Below the pieces are notes generated by a model. That model saw only the letters and a list, made by a program, of their open reading frames with translations. It was not told the origin of the DNA and did no database searches. Below are positions 35,943 to 44,136 of a DNA stretch of 64,000 nt, piece by piece. Origin of the DNA: Alphaproteobacteria bacterium (lineage in GTDB: Bacteria; Pseudomonadota; Alphaproteobacteria; Sphingomonadales; JAKSBY01); assembly GCA_021774625.1 (NCBI GenBank), contig JAJFIV010000005.1:36258-100257 (forward strand), given 5' to 3'. Every line of letters begins with the position of its first letter. Position 1 is the first letter of the stretch. The translations under genes were made by a program, and so were the position numbers.

Positions 35943-37204
35943 TTGCCTCCCTTATAGATTTCGCCGCCCTTCATGACGAATTTCACATCCTCCAGCACGG
36001 AAATATCCTTCAGTGGATTACCCTCGACGGCGATGATATCGGCTAGCAGGCCCGGCTTGATATCGCCCCGGTCCGGGGTCCCGAACAGTTCGGCGGCATA
36101 GATGGTCGCGCTTTTCAGGGCTTCCACCGGCGATTGGCCAAGTTCCACCCGGACGGCAAATTCCTTGCCGTTATCGCCATGGGGATAAACGGCGGAATCG
36201 GTGCCGAAAACAATTTTCAGGCCCTTTTCGACGGAACTGGTAAAGCTCACATCGGCCAGCGGCATCACCTCTTCCCCCTTGGCGCGGATCGCCGGGGGCA
36301 ACACATCCCAGTTGATGGAACGCGCCAGATACAGCGTGGAGACAACGTATGTGCCGTTCTTCTTGATGATGCGGGCGGCCTCATCCGTCATGACGGAATT
36401 ATGTTCGATGGAATCGATCCCGGCTTCCGAGGCGGCGATGATCCCTTCCGTGCCGTGGGCATGGGCGGCGACCTTGATGCCGTGACGATGGGCTTCGTCG
36501 GCGGCGGCCTTCAGTTCCTCAAACGTCATTTGCTGCGCCCCCACCGGACCCTCGAAGGACAACACGCCCGCTGTGGCGCAGACCTTGATCACCTTGGCGC
36601 CATGCTTGATCTGATAACGCACGGCCTTCAGCACTTCATCGACGCCATCCGCCAGACCGGTGGTGTGATCCCCTTCCAGTATGCCCGGCATAAAACCGGT
36701 GGTGTCGCAATGCCCGCCGGTGATGGAAATGGCATGGCCGGCGGGAATGATGTGCGGACCCGGCACCCAGCCCTTGTCGATGGCATGCATCAGCGACACA
36801 TCGGCAAAACCGACCGAGCCCAGATCCCGGACTGTGGTAAAACCGGCCATTAGGGTGGAGCGGGCGTTTTTTACGCCGCGGAGCGCGAAATCCGCCGCTG
36901 TTTCCTTGACCGGCGCATCAAGAAAGCCGTCGTCAATATCAAAATTGAGATGGGTGTGGGCATCCATTAGGCCCGGCACCAAAGTCAGGGCGCCGAGATC
37001 AATTACCTCCGCGCCCTGAGGGACTGCGGCCGGATTGATGGCGGTAATCTTTCCGCCTTCCACCACAATATGGGCCGGCGAAACGATCCGTCCCCGTTCC
37101 GCATCGAAATAACTGCCGGCTGTGATGACCTTGGTCTGGGCAAAGGCTGGACCCGCACTCAGCAGACAGCCCGCCGCCGCCATTATTTTTAGAAAATTCC
37201 GCAT
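35939..37204 (-). CDS. Secreted amidohydrolase, Xaa-Pro dipeptidase-like
   Basis: A 421-residue periplasmic metal-dependent hydrolase. The signal peptide is MRNFLKIMAAAGCLLSAGPAFA. The binuclear metal motifs are in order: HxH in GLMDAHTHLNF (about 83), the carboxylated Lys in VIKVCATAGVLS, His in VAAHAHGTEG and SIEHNSV, and Asp in FGTDSAVYPHG. This is the imidazolonepropionase-like group, members of which in Caulobacter hydrolyse Xaa-Pro/Xaa-Arg dipeptides. It leads the operon with the S9 peptidase: products of one could feed the other. Confidence 0.92.
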   Translation of the reverse strand: MRNFLKIMAAAGCLLSAGPAFAQTKVITAGSYFDAERGRIVSPAHIVVEGGKITAINPAAVPQGAEVIDLGALTLVPGLMDAHTHLNFDIDDGFLDAPVKETAADFALRGVKNARSTLMAGFTTVRDLGSVGFADVSLMHAIDKGWVPGPHIIPAGHAISITGGHCDTTGFMPGILEGDHTTGLADGVDEVLKAVRYQIKHGAKVIKVCATAGVLSFEGPVGAQQMTFEELKAAADEAHRHGIKVAAHAHGTEGIIAASEAGIDSIEHNSVMTDEAARIIKKNGTYVVSTLYLARSINWDVLPPAIRAKGEEVMPLADVSFTSSVEKGLKIVFGTDSAVYPHGDNGKEFAVRVELGQSPVEALKSATIYAAELFGTPDRGDIKPGLLADIIAVEGNPLKDISVLEDVKFVMKGGEIYKGGK

Positions 37205-37336
37205 ATTTCACCCTCCTTGTATGTATGAATTGCAAGGATCATGGAGCGGTCGGATGGCTTTGGCAAGTTTCCATTTTTCATGCATTTTCCCGCATTGGGT
37301 GGTGGCGCTTTGGCGCCGGCATGCTATATCTGGACA

Positions 37337-39667
37337 ATGAGTTCCGACCCGTTTGATCTGTCGCAATATGATGCGCCGCCTTTTGATGCCCCGCCGCCGC
37401 AAAGGCCGGGGCCCGCGCCTTATCTGCGCGGCCTCAATCCGCCGCAACTGGAAGCCGTCGAGGCCACGGAAGGCCCCGTTCTGGTGCTGGCGGGGGCGGG
37501 CACAGGGAAGACCCGGGTTCTGACCAGCCGCATCGCCCATCTGATCGCATCGGGCAAGGCATCGCCCTTTGCCATCCTGTCGGTCACATTTACCAACAAG
37601 GCGGCGCGGGAAATGCAGAACCGGGTCGGCGATATTCTGGGCCGTCCGGTGGAAGGAATGGCCATTGGCACCTTCCATTCCATTTCCGCCCGCATGCTGA
37701 GGAAACACGCGGAACTGGCCGGGCTGAAATCCAATTTCACCATTCTGGATACCGACGATCAGATCCGGCTTTTGAAGCAGCTGATCGCGGCGGAAAATAT
37801 TGATGAAAAGCGCTGGCCGGCGCGGATGATGGCCGGGCTGATCGACCGCTGGAAAAACAAGGCGCAGTTGCCGGATCAGATTCCCGAAGGCGACTCCTTC
37901 GCCTTTGCCGACGGCAAGGGCGCCAAAATCTATGCCGAATATCAGGCCCGGCTGAAAGTGCTCAATGCCTGTGATTTCGGCGATCTGCTGATGCATGTGA
38001 TCCATATCCTGAAGGATCATGCGGACATATTGGCGGGCTATCACCGGCGCTTCCGCTATCTTCTGGTGGATGAGTATCAGGACACCAATTTCGCGCAGTA
38101 TCTTTGGCTCCGGCTGCTGGCGCAAGGCCATAAGAATATCTGCTGTGTCGGCGATGACGATCAGTCGATCTATTCCTGGCGCGGGGCGGAAATCGGCAAC
38201 ATCCTGAAATTCGAATCCGATTTTCCGGGCGCGAAGATTGTCCGGCTCGAACAGAATTACCGCTCCACCACGCATATTCTGGGCACAGCGGCGGGACTGA
38301 TCGAAAGCAATGCCGGCCGGCTCGGCAAGACGCTGTGGACCGAGGTTGAGGGCGGCGAACCCGTCACCATCCGCGGCGTCTGGGACGGGCCGGAGGAAGC
38401 CCGCATCGTCGGCGATGAAATCGAGGATATGCAGCGCAAGGACCATTCCCTGGCGGAAATGGCGGTGCTGGTACGGGCCAGTTACCAGACCCGGGAATTT
38501 GAAGACCGCTTTATCACGCTCGGCCTGCCTTACCGCGTGGTCGGCGGGGCCAAATTTTATGAACGGCAGGAAATCCGCGACGCCCTTGCTTATCTCAGGG
38601 TGATCGCCCAGGAAGATGACGATCTGGCCTTTGAGCGCATAGTCAATCTGCCAAAACGCGGGCTGGGCGATGCCACCCTGCAGCGTCTGCATATCCTGGC
38701 GCGCGGCAATCAGACCTCTCTGACCCGTGCGGCCCGTGAACTGGTTGAAATTGACGAGCTCAGGCCGCAGGCGCGGCGTTCCCTAGGCGGCCTGATCGAT
38801 GATTTCGACCGCTGGAGGCTGGAGGCGGCAACCCTGCCCCACACGGAGCTTGCAGAAATGGTGCTGGAGGAATCCGGCTATGCCGCCATGTGGCAGGCCA
38901 GCAAGGCGGCGGACGCGCCGGGGCGGCTGGAAAATCTCGCCGAATTGATCCGCGCCATGGAAGGTTTTGAAAATCTCGCCGGGTTTCTGGAGCATATCAG
39001 CCTGGTGATGGATAATGAAGATCGCAATGATGCCACCGACAAAGTCTCGATCATGACCCTGCATGCGGCCAAGGGGCTGGAATTTGACATGGTGTTCCTG
39101 CCCGGCTGGGAAGAGGGCGTGTTCCCCAATCAGCGGTCGCTGGACGAAACGGGAGCGGCAGGACTGGAAGAAGAGCGGCGGCTTGCTTATGTGGGCATCA
39201 CCCGGGCGAAGAAAAAAGCGCACATCCTGTTCGCCGCCAACCGCCGCATTTACGGCCAGTGGCAGAGCGCCATTCCTTCCCGCTTTATCGATGAGCTGCC
39301 GAAGGAACATACAGAACGGATCTCTGATCAGGGCCTTTATGGATCAAACAGTTGGGGGGTTGCAGCAAATGCCCAGGATGATAACTGGCAGCCGCAGTCC
39401 GGTCCCGGTTATGGTGCTGGCTGGCAGCGAGCCTATGGCGGCAGCGGACAATCCGCGCGGCAACAGCGAAAGCCTGTCACCATAGAAGGAACAGCGCGGC
39501 GCGTGACCGCCAGACCGGCGGTCAGCGATTTTGCGGTCGGCGAACGGGTCTTCCACGATAAATTCGGCTATGGCACGGTGGAAGATGTCGATGGCAACAA
39601 GCTCGAAATCGTTTTTGAAAAAAGCGGAACCAAAAAAGTCCTCGACAGCTTCGTTGACCGCGCCTGA
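37337..39667 (+). CDS. uvrD: UvrD/PcrA-type DNA helicase
   Basis: 3'-5' superfamily-1A helicase of about 776 residues for mismatch and nucleotide-excision repair and clearing replication forks. Motif I is VLAGAGTGKTRV, motif II VDEYQDTN, motif III GDDDQSIYSWRGAEIG, motif IV QNYRST, motif V TLHAAKGLEFDMVFLPGWEEG, and motif VI EERRLAYVGITRAKK. A C-terminal PcrA tudor-like segment (GERVFHDKFGYGTVEDVDG) is present. I start at the ATG at 37337: the longer frame encodes a poorly conserved leader. prmA begins 2 bp after its stop, so the two are coupled. Confidence 0.96.
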   Translation: MSSDPFDLSQYDAPPFDAPPPQRPGPAPYLRGLNPPQLEAVEATEGPVLVLAGAGTGKTRVLTSRIAHLIASGKASPFAILSVTFTNKAAREMQNRVGDILGRPVEGMAIGTFHSISARMLRKHAELAGLKSNFTILDTDDQIRLLKQLIAAENIDEKRWPARMMAGLIDRWKNKAQLPDQIPEGDSFAFADGKGAKIYAEYQARLKVLNACDFGDLLMHVIHILKDHADILAGYHRRFRYLLVDEYQDTNFAQYLWLRLLAQGHKNICCVGDDDQSIYSWRGAEIGNILKFESDFPGAKIVRLEQNYRSTTHILGTAAGLIESNAGRLGKTLWTEVEGGEPVTIRGVWDGPEEARIVGDEIEDMQRKDHSLAEMAVLVRASYQTREFEDRFITLGLPYRVVGGAKFYERQEIRDALAYLRVIAQEDDDLAFERIVNLPKRGLGDATLQRLHILARGNQTSLTRAARELVEIDELRPQARRSLGGLIDDFDRWRLEAATLPHTELAEMVLEESGYAAMWQASKAADAPGRLENLAELIRAMEGFENLAGFLEHISLVMDNEDRNDATDKVSIMTLHAAKGLEFDMVFLPGWEEGVFPNQRSLDETGAAGLEEERRLAYVGITRAKKKAHILFAANRRIYGQWQSAIPSRFIDELPKEHTERISDQGLYGSNSWGVAANAQDDNWQPQSGPGYGAGWQRAYGGSGQSARQQRKPVTIEGTARRVTARPAVSDFAVGERVFHDKFGYGTVEDVDGNKLEIVFEKSGTKKVLDSFVDRA

Positions 39668-39669
39668 TA

Positions 39670-40575
39670 ATGATGCGGAACGACAATGAAGTGGCATGGC
39701 TCGCCCGTTTCCCGGTTGCCGCAGGCGATATAGGGGCTGTGGAGGAAAAACTTGGCGAGACATTTGACCGGTATCATGAGGCCCCCGTTCTCACTCTTCT
39801 AGAAGAGAAATCCGGTACGCATTGGCGGATGGAAATTCTGTTTGCCGAAAAACCTGCCATGGATGAGATCAATCAAATCATCGAAAACGGATTTAAGGGT
39901 GCGGGCCTCCCTCCCCCCGGTATTTCATGGGACCGGGTTGAGGCGCGCGACTGGGTCGCGGAAAGCCAGAAACTCCTGCCGCCAATAGAGGCGGGCCGCT
40001 TTTTTGTTTACGGCTCCCACGATCAAGAGAAGTTACCTGACGGTAAAATCGGATTGGAGATTGAGGCCGGCCCTGCTTTTGGCACCGGTCAGCACGAAAC
40101 CACCAAAGGCTGCCTTGTGGCGCTCGACCGGGCCTTCCGGGAAGGTTTTAAACCGAAAAATGCCCTGGATCTCGGCTGCGGATCCGGCATTCTCGCCCTT
40201 GCCATCGCGAAGCTGTGGCCGGACGGGGTCATTATCGGCAGCGATATCGATCCCATTTCGGTGGAAACCGCTATTGAAAATGCCCGCAAAAATCACGAAT
40301 TGCGCATCAGATTTCTTGCAGCGGATGGTTTGGACAGCCCGGAAATTGCGCAGGCTCAGCCCTTCGATCTGATCGTCTCCAATATTCTCGCCGGGCCGCT
40401 CATTGCTTTCGCACCAGCTATATGGACGGTCGCGCAGCCGGGCGGCATGGTCATTCTCTCCGGCCTGATGCGCAATCAGGAATCAGAAACCCTTGCGGCT
40501 TATCAGCAGCAAGGGTTTCAGCATATCCGGAGCGATCATGACGGAGAGTGGGTCATGCTCACACTTCAAGCCTGA
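39670..40575 (+). CDS. prmA: Ribosomal protein L11 methyltransferase
   Basis: SAM-dependent enzyme that trimethylates ribosomal protein L11, 301 residues. An N-terminal substrate-binding lobe covers about 1-100. The methyltransferase domain has GPAFGTGQHETTKGCL (about 137-152), motif I LDLGCGSGILALAIAK and DLIVSNILAGPLI. It sits directly after uvrD with no good ribosome site of its own, so translation is probably coupled. Confidence 0.95.
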   Translation: MMRNDNEVAWLARFPVAAGDIGAVEEKLGETFDRYHEAPVLTLLEEKSGTHWRMEILFAEKPAMDEINQIIENGFKGAGLPPPGISWDRVEARDWVAESQKLLPPIEAGRFFVYGSHDQEKLPDGKIGLEIEAGPAFGTGQHETTKGCLVALDRAFREGFKPKNALDLGCGSGILALAIAKLWPDGVIIGSDIDPISVETAIENARKNHELRIRFLAADGLDSPEIAQAQPFDLIVSNILAGPLIAFAPAIWTVAQPGGMVILSGLMRNQESETLAAYQQQGFQHIRSDHDGEWVMLTLQA

Positions 40576-40609
40576 ACAGGTGTTGGCCCCGCCAGACTCT
40601 CGTGCGCGC

Positions 40610-40978
40610 TTACGCGGCGCGCGGGCGGCGGCGGGATCCGGGCAGACGATTGTCGTTGGCAAAACCTTCGATGACATCCCATGTCTTGTGAATAAAGCCC
40701 TGGTCACCGGAGACCGCAACCGGCGCGGCGAAGGGCGCATAGCCCTTATCGGCCATCAGGTCGAAAAAGCTGTAGCGCGGCGCATATACCGACCGGTAAC
40801 CTTCAATCATGCTGCGCTGCAACCGTTCCGCAGGGGCCGTGCCAGGCGCGGCGGCTGTCATGCCGGGCACGCCGCCATTAGCCGCCAACAGCTGCATAAA
40901 GCTGTAGGGCCTATGATCGAAACTTTCGATAAAATCTTTTACTGTGTGTGCGATGCGGGCCAACATGAGCCAATCCAT
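40610..40978 (-). CDS. Hypothetical protein
   Basis: 122 residues, no signal peptide or membrane helix. The segments AHTVKDFIESFDHRPYSFMQLLAANGG and APRYSFFDLMADKGYAPF are amphipathic, and a basic Arg-rich C-terminus (LPGSRRRPRAA) ends it. Family unknown. Its start is followed upstream by a 165-bp AT-richer gap (40979-41143) that could hold promoters for it. It converges with prmA, 34 bp apart. Confidence 0.55.
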   Translation of the reverse strand: MDWLMLARIAHTVKDFIESFDHRPYSFMQLLAANGGVPGMTAAAPGTAPAERLQRSMIEGYRSVYAPRYSFFDLMADKGYAPFAAPVAVSGDQGFIHKTWDVIEGFANDNRLPGSRRRPRAA

Positions 40979-41143
40979 TCCTTTTTTAATCTTCGCTGTG
41001 ACACGGCTTATATATCTATGTTACCGATCAGGACAAGCCTGTTTATGCTCTCACCAGCCATGCAAAAAACGCATAGCGCGGTTAACAAGTCATAACGATT
41101 ATGGCCATTCTGTGACGCTGGAATTTATTACGGCTGCGGCTGA

Positions 41144-41617
41144 TTAACGCCCTTCGAATTCCTTGATCCGGGCGGTCATTTCCGCCGCCAGATCGTTGGG
41201 AATGGGATAGGTCAGATGATATTGGGTGATCTTCCAGCCCTCGTCGGTCTTCACCAGCACTCCGGTCCCGCGGCTGGCGCCATATTTATCGGTCCAGAGA
41301 TTTTCATCGAACCAGGCAACATCGCCGTTGGCCGAAAAATCAATGTGACGCTCCGTCATCACATAGGTCCATCCGACGCCGGTATCGAAGCGCTCCTTTG
41401 CATAGGCCTGAAAGACATCAATCGGCCAGCGTTCAGAAATATCGGTGCCGATAAAGACCGCGTTGTCGGCAAACAGGGAAAAATAGCGGTCATAATCCGC
41501 ATCCGCCGCCGCCTGATGCAGGGCGTCGAGAACATCACTCACTATCGCTTCTTCATGCGCATGTGCGGATGTGGCCCAAAATAACAGGACGGAAAAAAAT
41601 ACCGATACCGTTCGCAT
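41144..41617 (-). CDS. Exported NTF2-like (SnoaL-type) protein
   Basis: 157 residues with a signal peptide (TVSVFFSVLLFWATSAHAHEE) and a cone-shaped NTF2-like domain: VSDVLDALHQAAADADYDRYFSLFADNAVFIGTD at the start, then VAWFDENLW and GEVLVKTDEGWKITQYHL-like strands. The fold binds small ligands or catalyses isomerisations; a periplasmic version usually lacks an assigned role. The ATG at 41617 has AGGGAAGG upstream. It lies 16 bp from the preceding NTF2-like gene, and both follow actP. Confidence 0.85.
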   Translation of the reverse strand: MRTVSVFFSVLLFWATSAHAHEEAIVSDVLDALHQAAADADYDRYFSLFADNAVFIGTDISERWPIDVFQAYAKERFDTGVGWTYVMTERHIDFSANGDVAWFDENLWTDKYGASRGTGVLVKTDEGWKITQYHLTYPIPNDLAAEMTARIKEFEGR

Positions 41618-41633
41618 AACGCCTTCCCTATCC

Positions 41634-42047
41634 TTATTCACCCTGCCAGGTTTCCTGCAAATGGACCCATTCGACACCGGCGGGAGCTTTTTCGTTGGCC
41701 CGGAACAGGGCTGATGAAACCCGCGCGGTTTTTTCGCCGACCGTCCATTGATGCTCCTCATACTGAACGAGGGCATGCGTGCCGTCAATCACTTCCCGGA
41801 CCTGCATATTTCTGATTTCTATGCGGAACTGACGCCTGCCGCCGTGCGCGCCGCGGATCTGTTCGATCACTTCCGGATAAACAAAGGTGCGGCCTGACGG
41901 CACCACATAATGAAAATCCCGGGCGAGGGCTTCCGCCACCCTCAGAAAGACCACGGGGTTGTTTTCAACGGCGCCGGTGAACCAGACTTCAAAAAACTGG
42001 TGCAGGCCGATGACCTCCTTTTGCGCCGCCGCCGCGATATTCATCAT
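41634..42047 (-). CDS. NTF2-like superfamily protein
   Basis: 137-residue cytoplasmic protein with the long amphipathic first helix QKEVIGLHQFFEVWFTGAVEN, then strands VPSGRTFVYPEVIEQIRGAHGG and HALVQYEEHQWTVGEKTARVSSALF. It is the single-domain NTF2-like fold, close to the DUF4440 type. It starts with a 4-bp overlap with the symporter gene, so they share an operon. The function is unknown. Confidence 0.75.
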   Translation of the reverse strand: MMNIAAAAQKEVIGLHQFFEVWFTGAVENNPVVFLRVAEALARDFHYVVPSGRTFVYPEVIEQIRGAHGGRRQFRIEIRNMQVREVIDGTHALVQYEEHQWTVGEKTARVSSALFRANEKAPAGVEWVHLQETWQGE

Positions 42048-43606
42048 ATCCCGCCCGATCCCAGTTCCGACAGAATAAGCTGTTCCTGAAACCGTTTCTT
42101 CGAGGCTTCCGACTTATGTTCCGGATCGGTGATTGAAACAATCCAGATGGTCAGAAAGGCCGGTATAATCGAAAACAGCGCCGGATATTCGAACGGCACC
42201 AGCGGGGCAGGATTCCCAAGGGCGCCGACCCAAACAGCTGGCCCCAGAATTACCATCACAATGGCGATAACCAGCCCGGCAATGGTTCCCCAAACAGCCC
42301 CCCGGGTTGTCAGGCCCGGCCAGTAGAGCGCTAAAATCAGCACCGGGAAATTCGCGCTCGCCGCCACCGTGAACGCGAGCGCTGCCATATAGGCGATATT
42401 CTGCCCTTCAAAAGCGAGGCCCAGCAGAATGGCGGTGATGCCGACCCCGATGGTCGCGATGCGCGACACCAGCACTTCCCTGCCCTCGCCGGTCTTATCC
42501 TTGCGGAAGACATTGGCGTAAAGATCGTGGGATATGGCGGCGGCGGAGGCCAGAGTGAGGCCGGCAACCACTGCCAGAATGGTCGCAAAGGCCACCGCCG
42601 ACATAATGCCCAGCAAAACCGGCCCGCCCAGATAACGGGAGAGGTGCAGCGCCACCATATTGGTGCCGCCCATAATGCCGCCGCCCTCGCCGGTAAAATC
42701 CGGATTGCCGACCAGAAAGGAAACCGCGCCAAACCCGACAATAAAAAAGATCAATGAAAGCACAAACCCAATGATCAGGACTGCGAAAAAGACCGACCGC
42801 CGGGCTTGCTTCGCATCGGGCACGGTAAAAAACCGCATCAGAATATGCGGCAGACCCGCCATGCCCATCACCAGACCAATGGCGAGCGAGACGGATGCCA
42901 GCGGGTCATGAAAATGGAGGCCGGGTTCAAACAATCCCCGCCCGTTGGCATGCAAGGCCGCCGAATTGGCATAAAGGACGCCGAGGTCGAACTCTGCTTC
43001 GGCGAGGATTAAAATTGCGATCAGCGCAATGCCGAGCGACAACATCGCCGCCTTGGTGATCTGCACCCAGGTGGTCGCAATCATGCCGCCAAGGCTGACA
43101 TAAAGGATCATCAAAGCGCCGACGATCACCACGGCAATTTCGTAGGGAAGACCAAACAGGATTTGAATCAGCGCGCCGGCGCCGACAATCTGCGCCATCA
43201 GGTATAACAGGCTGATGGCCAGGGAACTGATGGCGGCCGTGATCCGGACCGGTTTTTCCTTGAGCCGGAAAGACAGGACATCGGCAAAGGTATAGCGTCC
43301 GAGATTGCGGATTTTATCGGCCATGAAAGCAAGGACAATACCAAGGCCGACCACCGGGCTCAGAATGTAAATAATGATATCATAGCCATGCGCGAAAATA
43401 AGTCCGGTGATGCCCAGGAAAGTCGCCGCCGACATAAAATCGCCAGCAATGGCGATGCCGTTCTGGGCCCCGGAAATCCTTGATCCGGCTGCATAAAATT
43501 CATTTGCCGTTTTTGTTTTTCGCGCTGCCCAGGCGGTGATGGCCAGTGTCACCAGGATCACCAGAACAAACATCGCTATTGCTAGCGGATCCCCGCTGTT
43601 CGTCAT
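42044..43606 (-). CDS. actP: Sodium:solute symporter, ActP-like acetate permease
   Basis: SSS-family transporter of 520 residues with 13 helices that imports acetate and other short carboxylates with Na+ or H+. The ActP/MctC signature shows as SGAQNGIAIAGDFMSAATFLGITG near residue 45, ADVLSFRLKEKPVRI and MGMAGLPHILMRFFTVPDAKQARRS. The preceding small gene is YjcH-like, the typical partner. The two start codons and stops overlap by 4 bp. Acetate is the best guess; short-chain monocarboxylates are alternatives. Confidence 0.92.
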   Translation of the reverse strand: MTNSGDPLAIAMFVLVILVTLAITAWAARKTKTANEFYAAGSRISGAQNGIAIAGDFMSAATFLGITGLIFAHGYDIIIYILSPVVGLGIVLAFMADKIRNLGRYTFADVLSFRLKEKPVRITAAISSLAISLLYLMAQIVGAGALIQILFGLPYEIAVVIVGALMILYVSLGGMIATTWVQITKAAMLSLGIALIAILILAEAEFDLGVLYANSAALHANGRGLFEPGLHFHDPLASVSLAIGLVMGMAGLPHILMRFFTVPDAKQARRSVFFAVLIIGFVLSLIFFIVGFGAVSFLVGNPDFTGEGGGIMGGTNMVALHLSRYLGGPVLLGIMSAVAFATILAVVAGLTLASAAAISHDLYANVFRKDKTGEGREVLVSRIATIGVGITAILLGLAFEGQNIAYMAALAFTVAASANFPVLILALYWPGLTTRGAVWGTIAGLVIAIVMVILGPAVWVGALGNPAPLVPFEYPALFSIIPAFLTIWIVSITDPEHKSEASKKRFQEQLILSELGSGGI

Positions 43607-43908
43607 TTGTCTTCTCCCAGCCGCATTGTTTCGGCGGCAACGATCCGGTTGGTTTGGCGAACATAAAGGCCCGTTAAAATCACGATGCTGATAAGAACCA
43701 GAAAGGCAAACAGCATCCCCAGATTAAAACCGGGCGCCGCTCCGATGGGGATCAAAAGAACATGAGGAAAAAAAGCGATCAGCAGGACAAGAGTAAAAAA
43801 AACGGCAAAAATACTGCCGCCGCCGATCAGGCTCAAACGCCGTCTTTTTTGAATATACAACAATAAATTCCGGTCAATCTCCGGCCCTCCAAAAAAATAC
43901 TCCGGCAC
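43603..43908 (-). CDS. DUF485 membrane protein (YjcH-like)
   Basis: 101 residues with two membrane helices (GGSIFAVFFTLVLLIAFF and MLFAFLVLISIVILTGLYV) and polar ends. The DUF485 family is almost always encoded before an acetate/solute symporter of the SSS type and probably helps assemble it. It is coupled to the symporter gene downstream by ATGA overlap. GGAGGAAT lies upstream of the start. Confidence 0.9.
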   Translation of the reverse strand: MPEYFFGGPEIDRNLLLYIQKRRRLSLIGGGSIFAVFFTLVLLIAFFPHVLLIPIGAAPGFNLGMLFAFLVLISIVILTGLYVRQTNRIVAAETMRLGEDK

Positions 43909-44136
43909 AATTATTCCTCCTTGATAAATGACAACTCAATTTATGGCATAAGTCTATGATAAAAAAGAAATATTGTCGAGATAAACCACTCATTTTTCGC
44001 GCAGCAGGCGATAATTTTTTGCTGGTATTTTTTACGCCGGAATATTCGACTTCCTGATGTATTTGCCGTCTTTTTTTCACCCTTATTAACATACCCTTTA
44101 CCGGCCCACGGCAAACTCTGGTGCCAGGCGGAAAAT

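Noticed and set aside
37208..38692. Long open frame antisense to uvrD
   Set aside because: Shadow of a strongly conserved gene.
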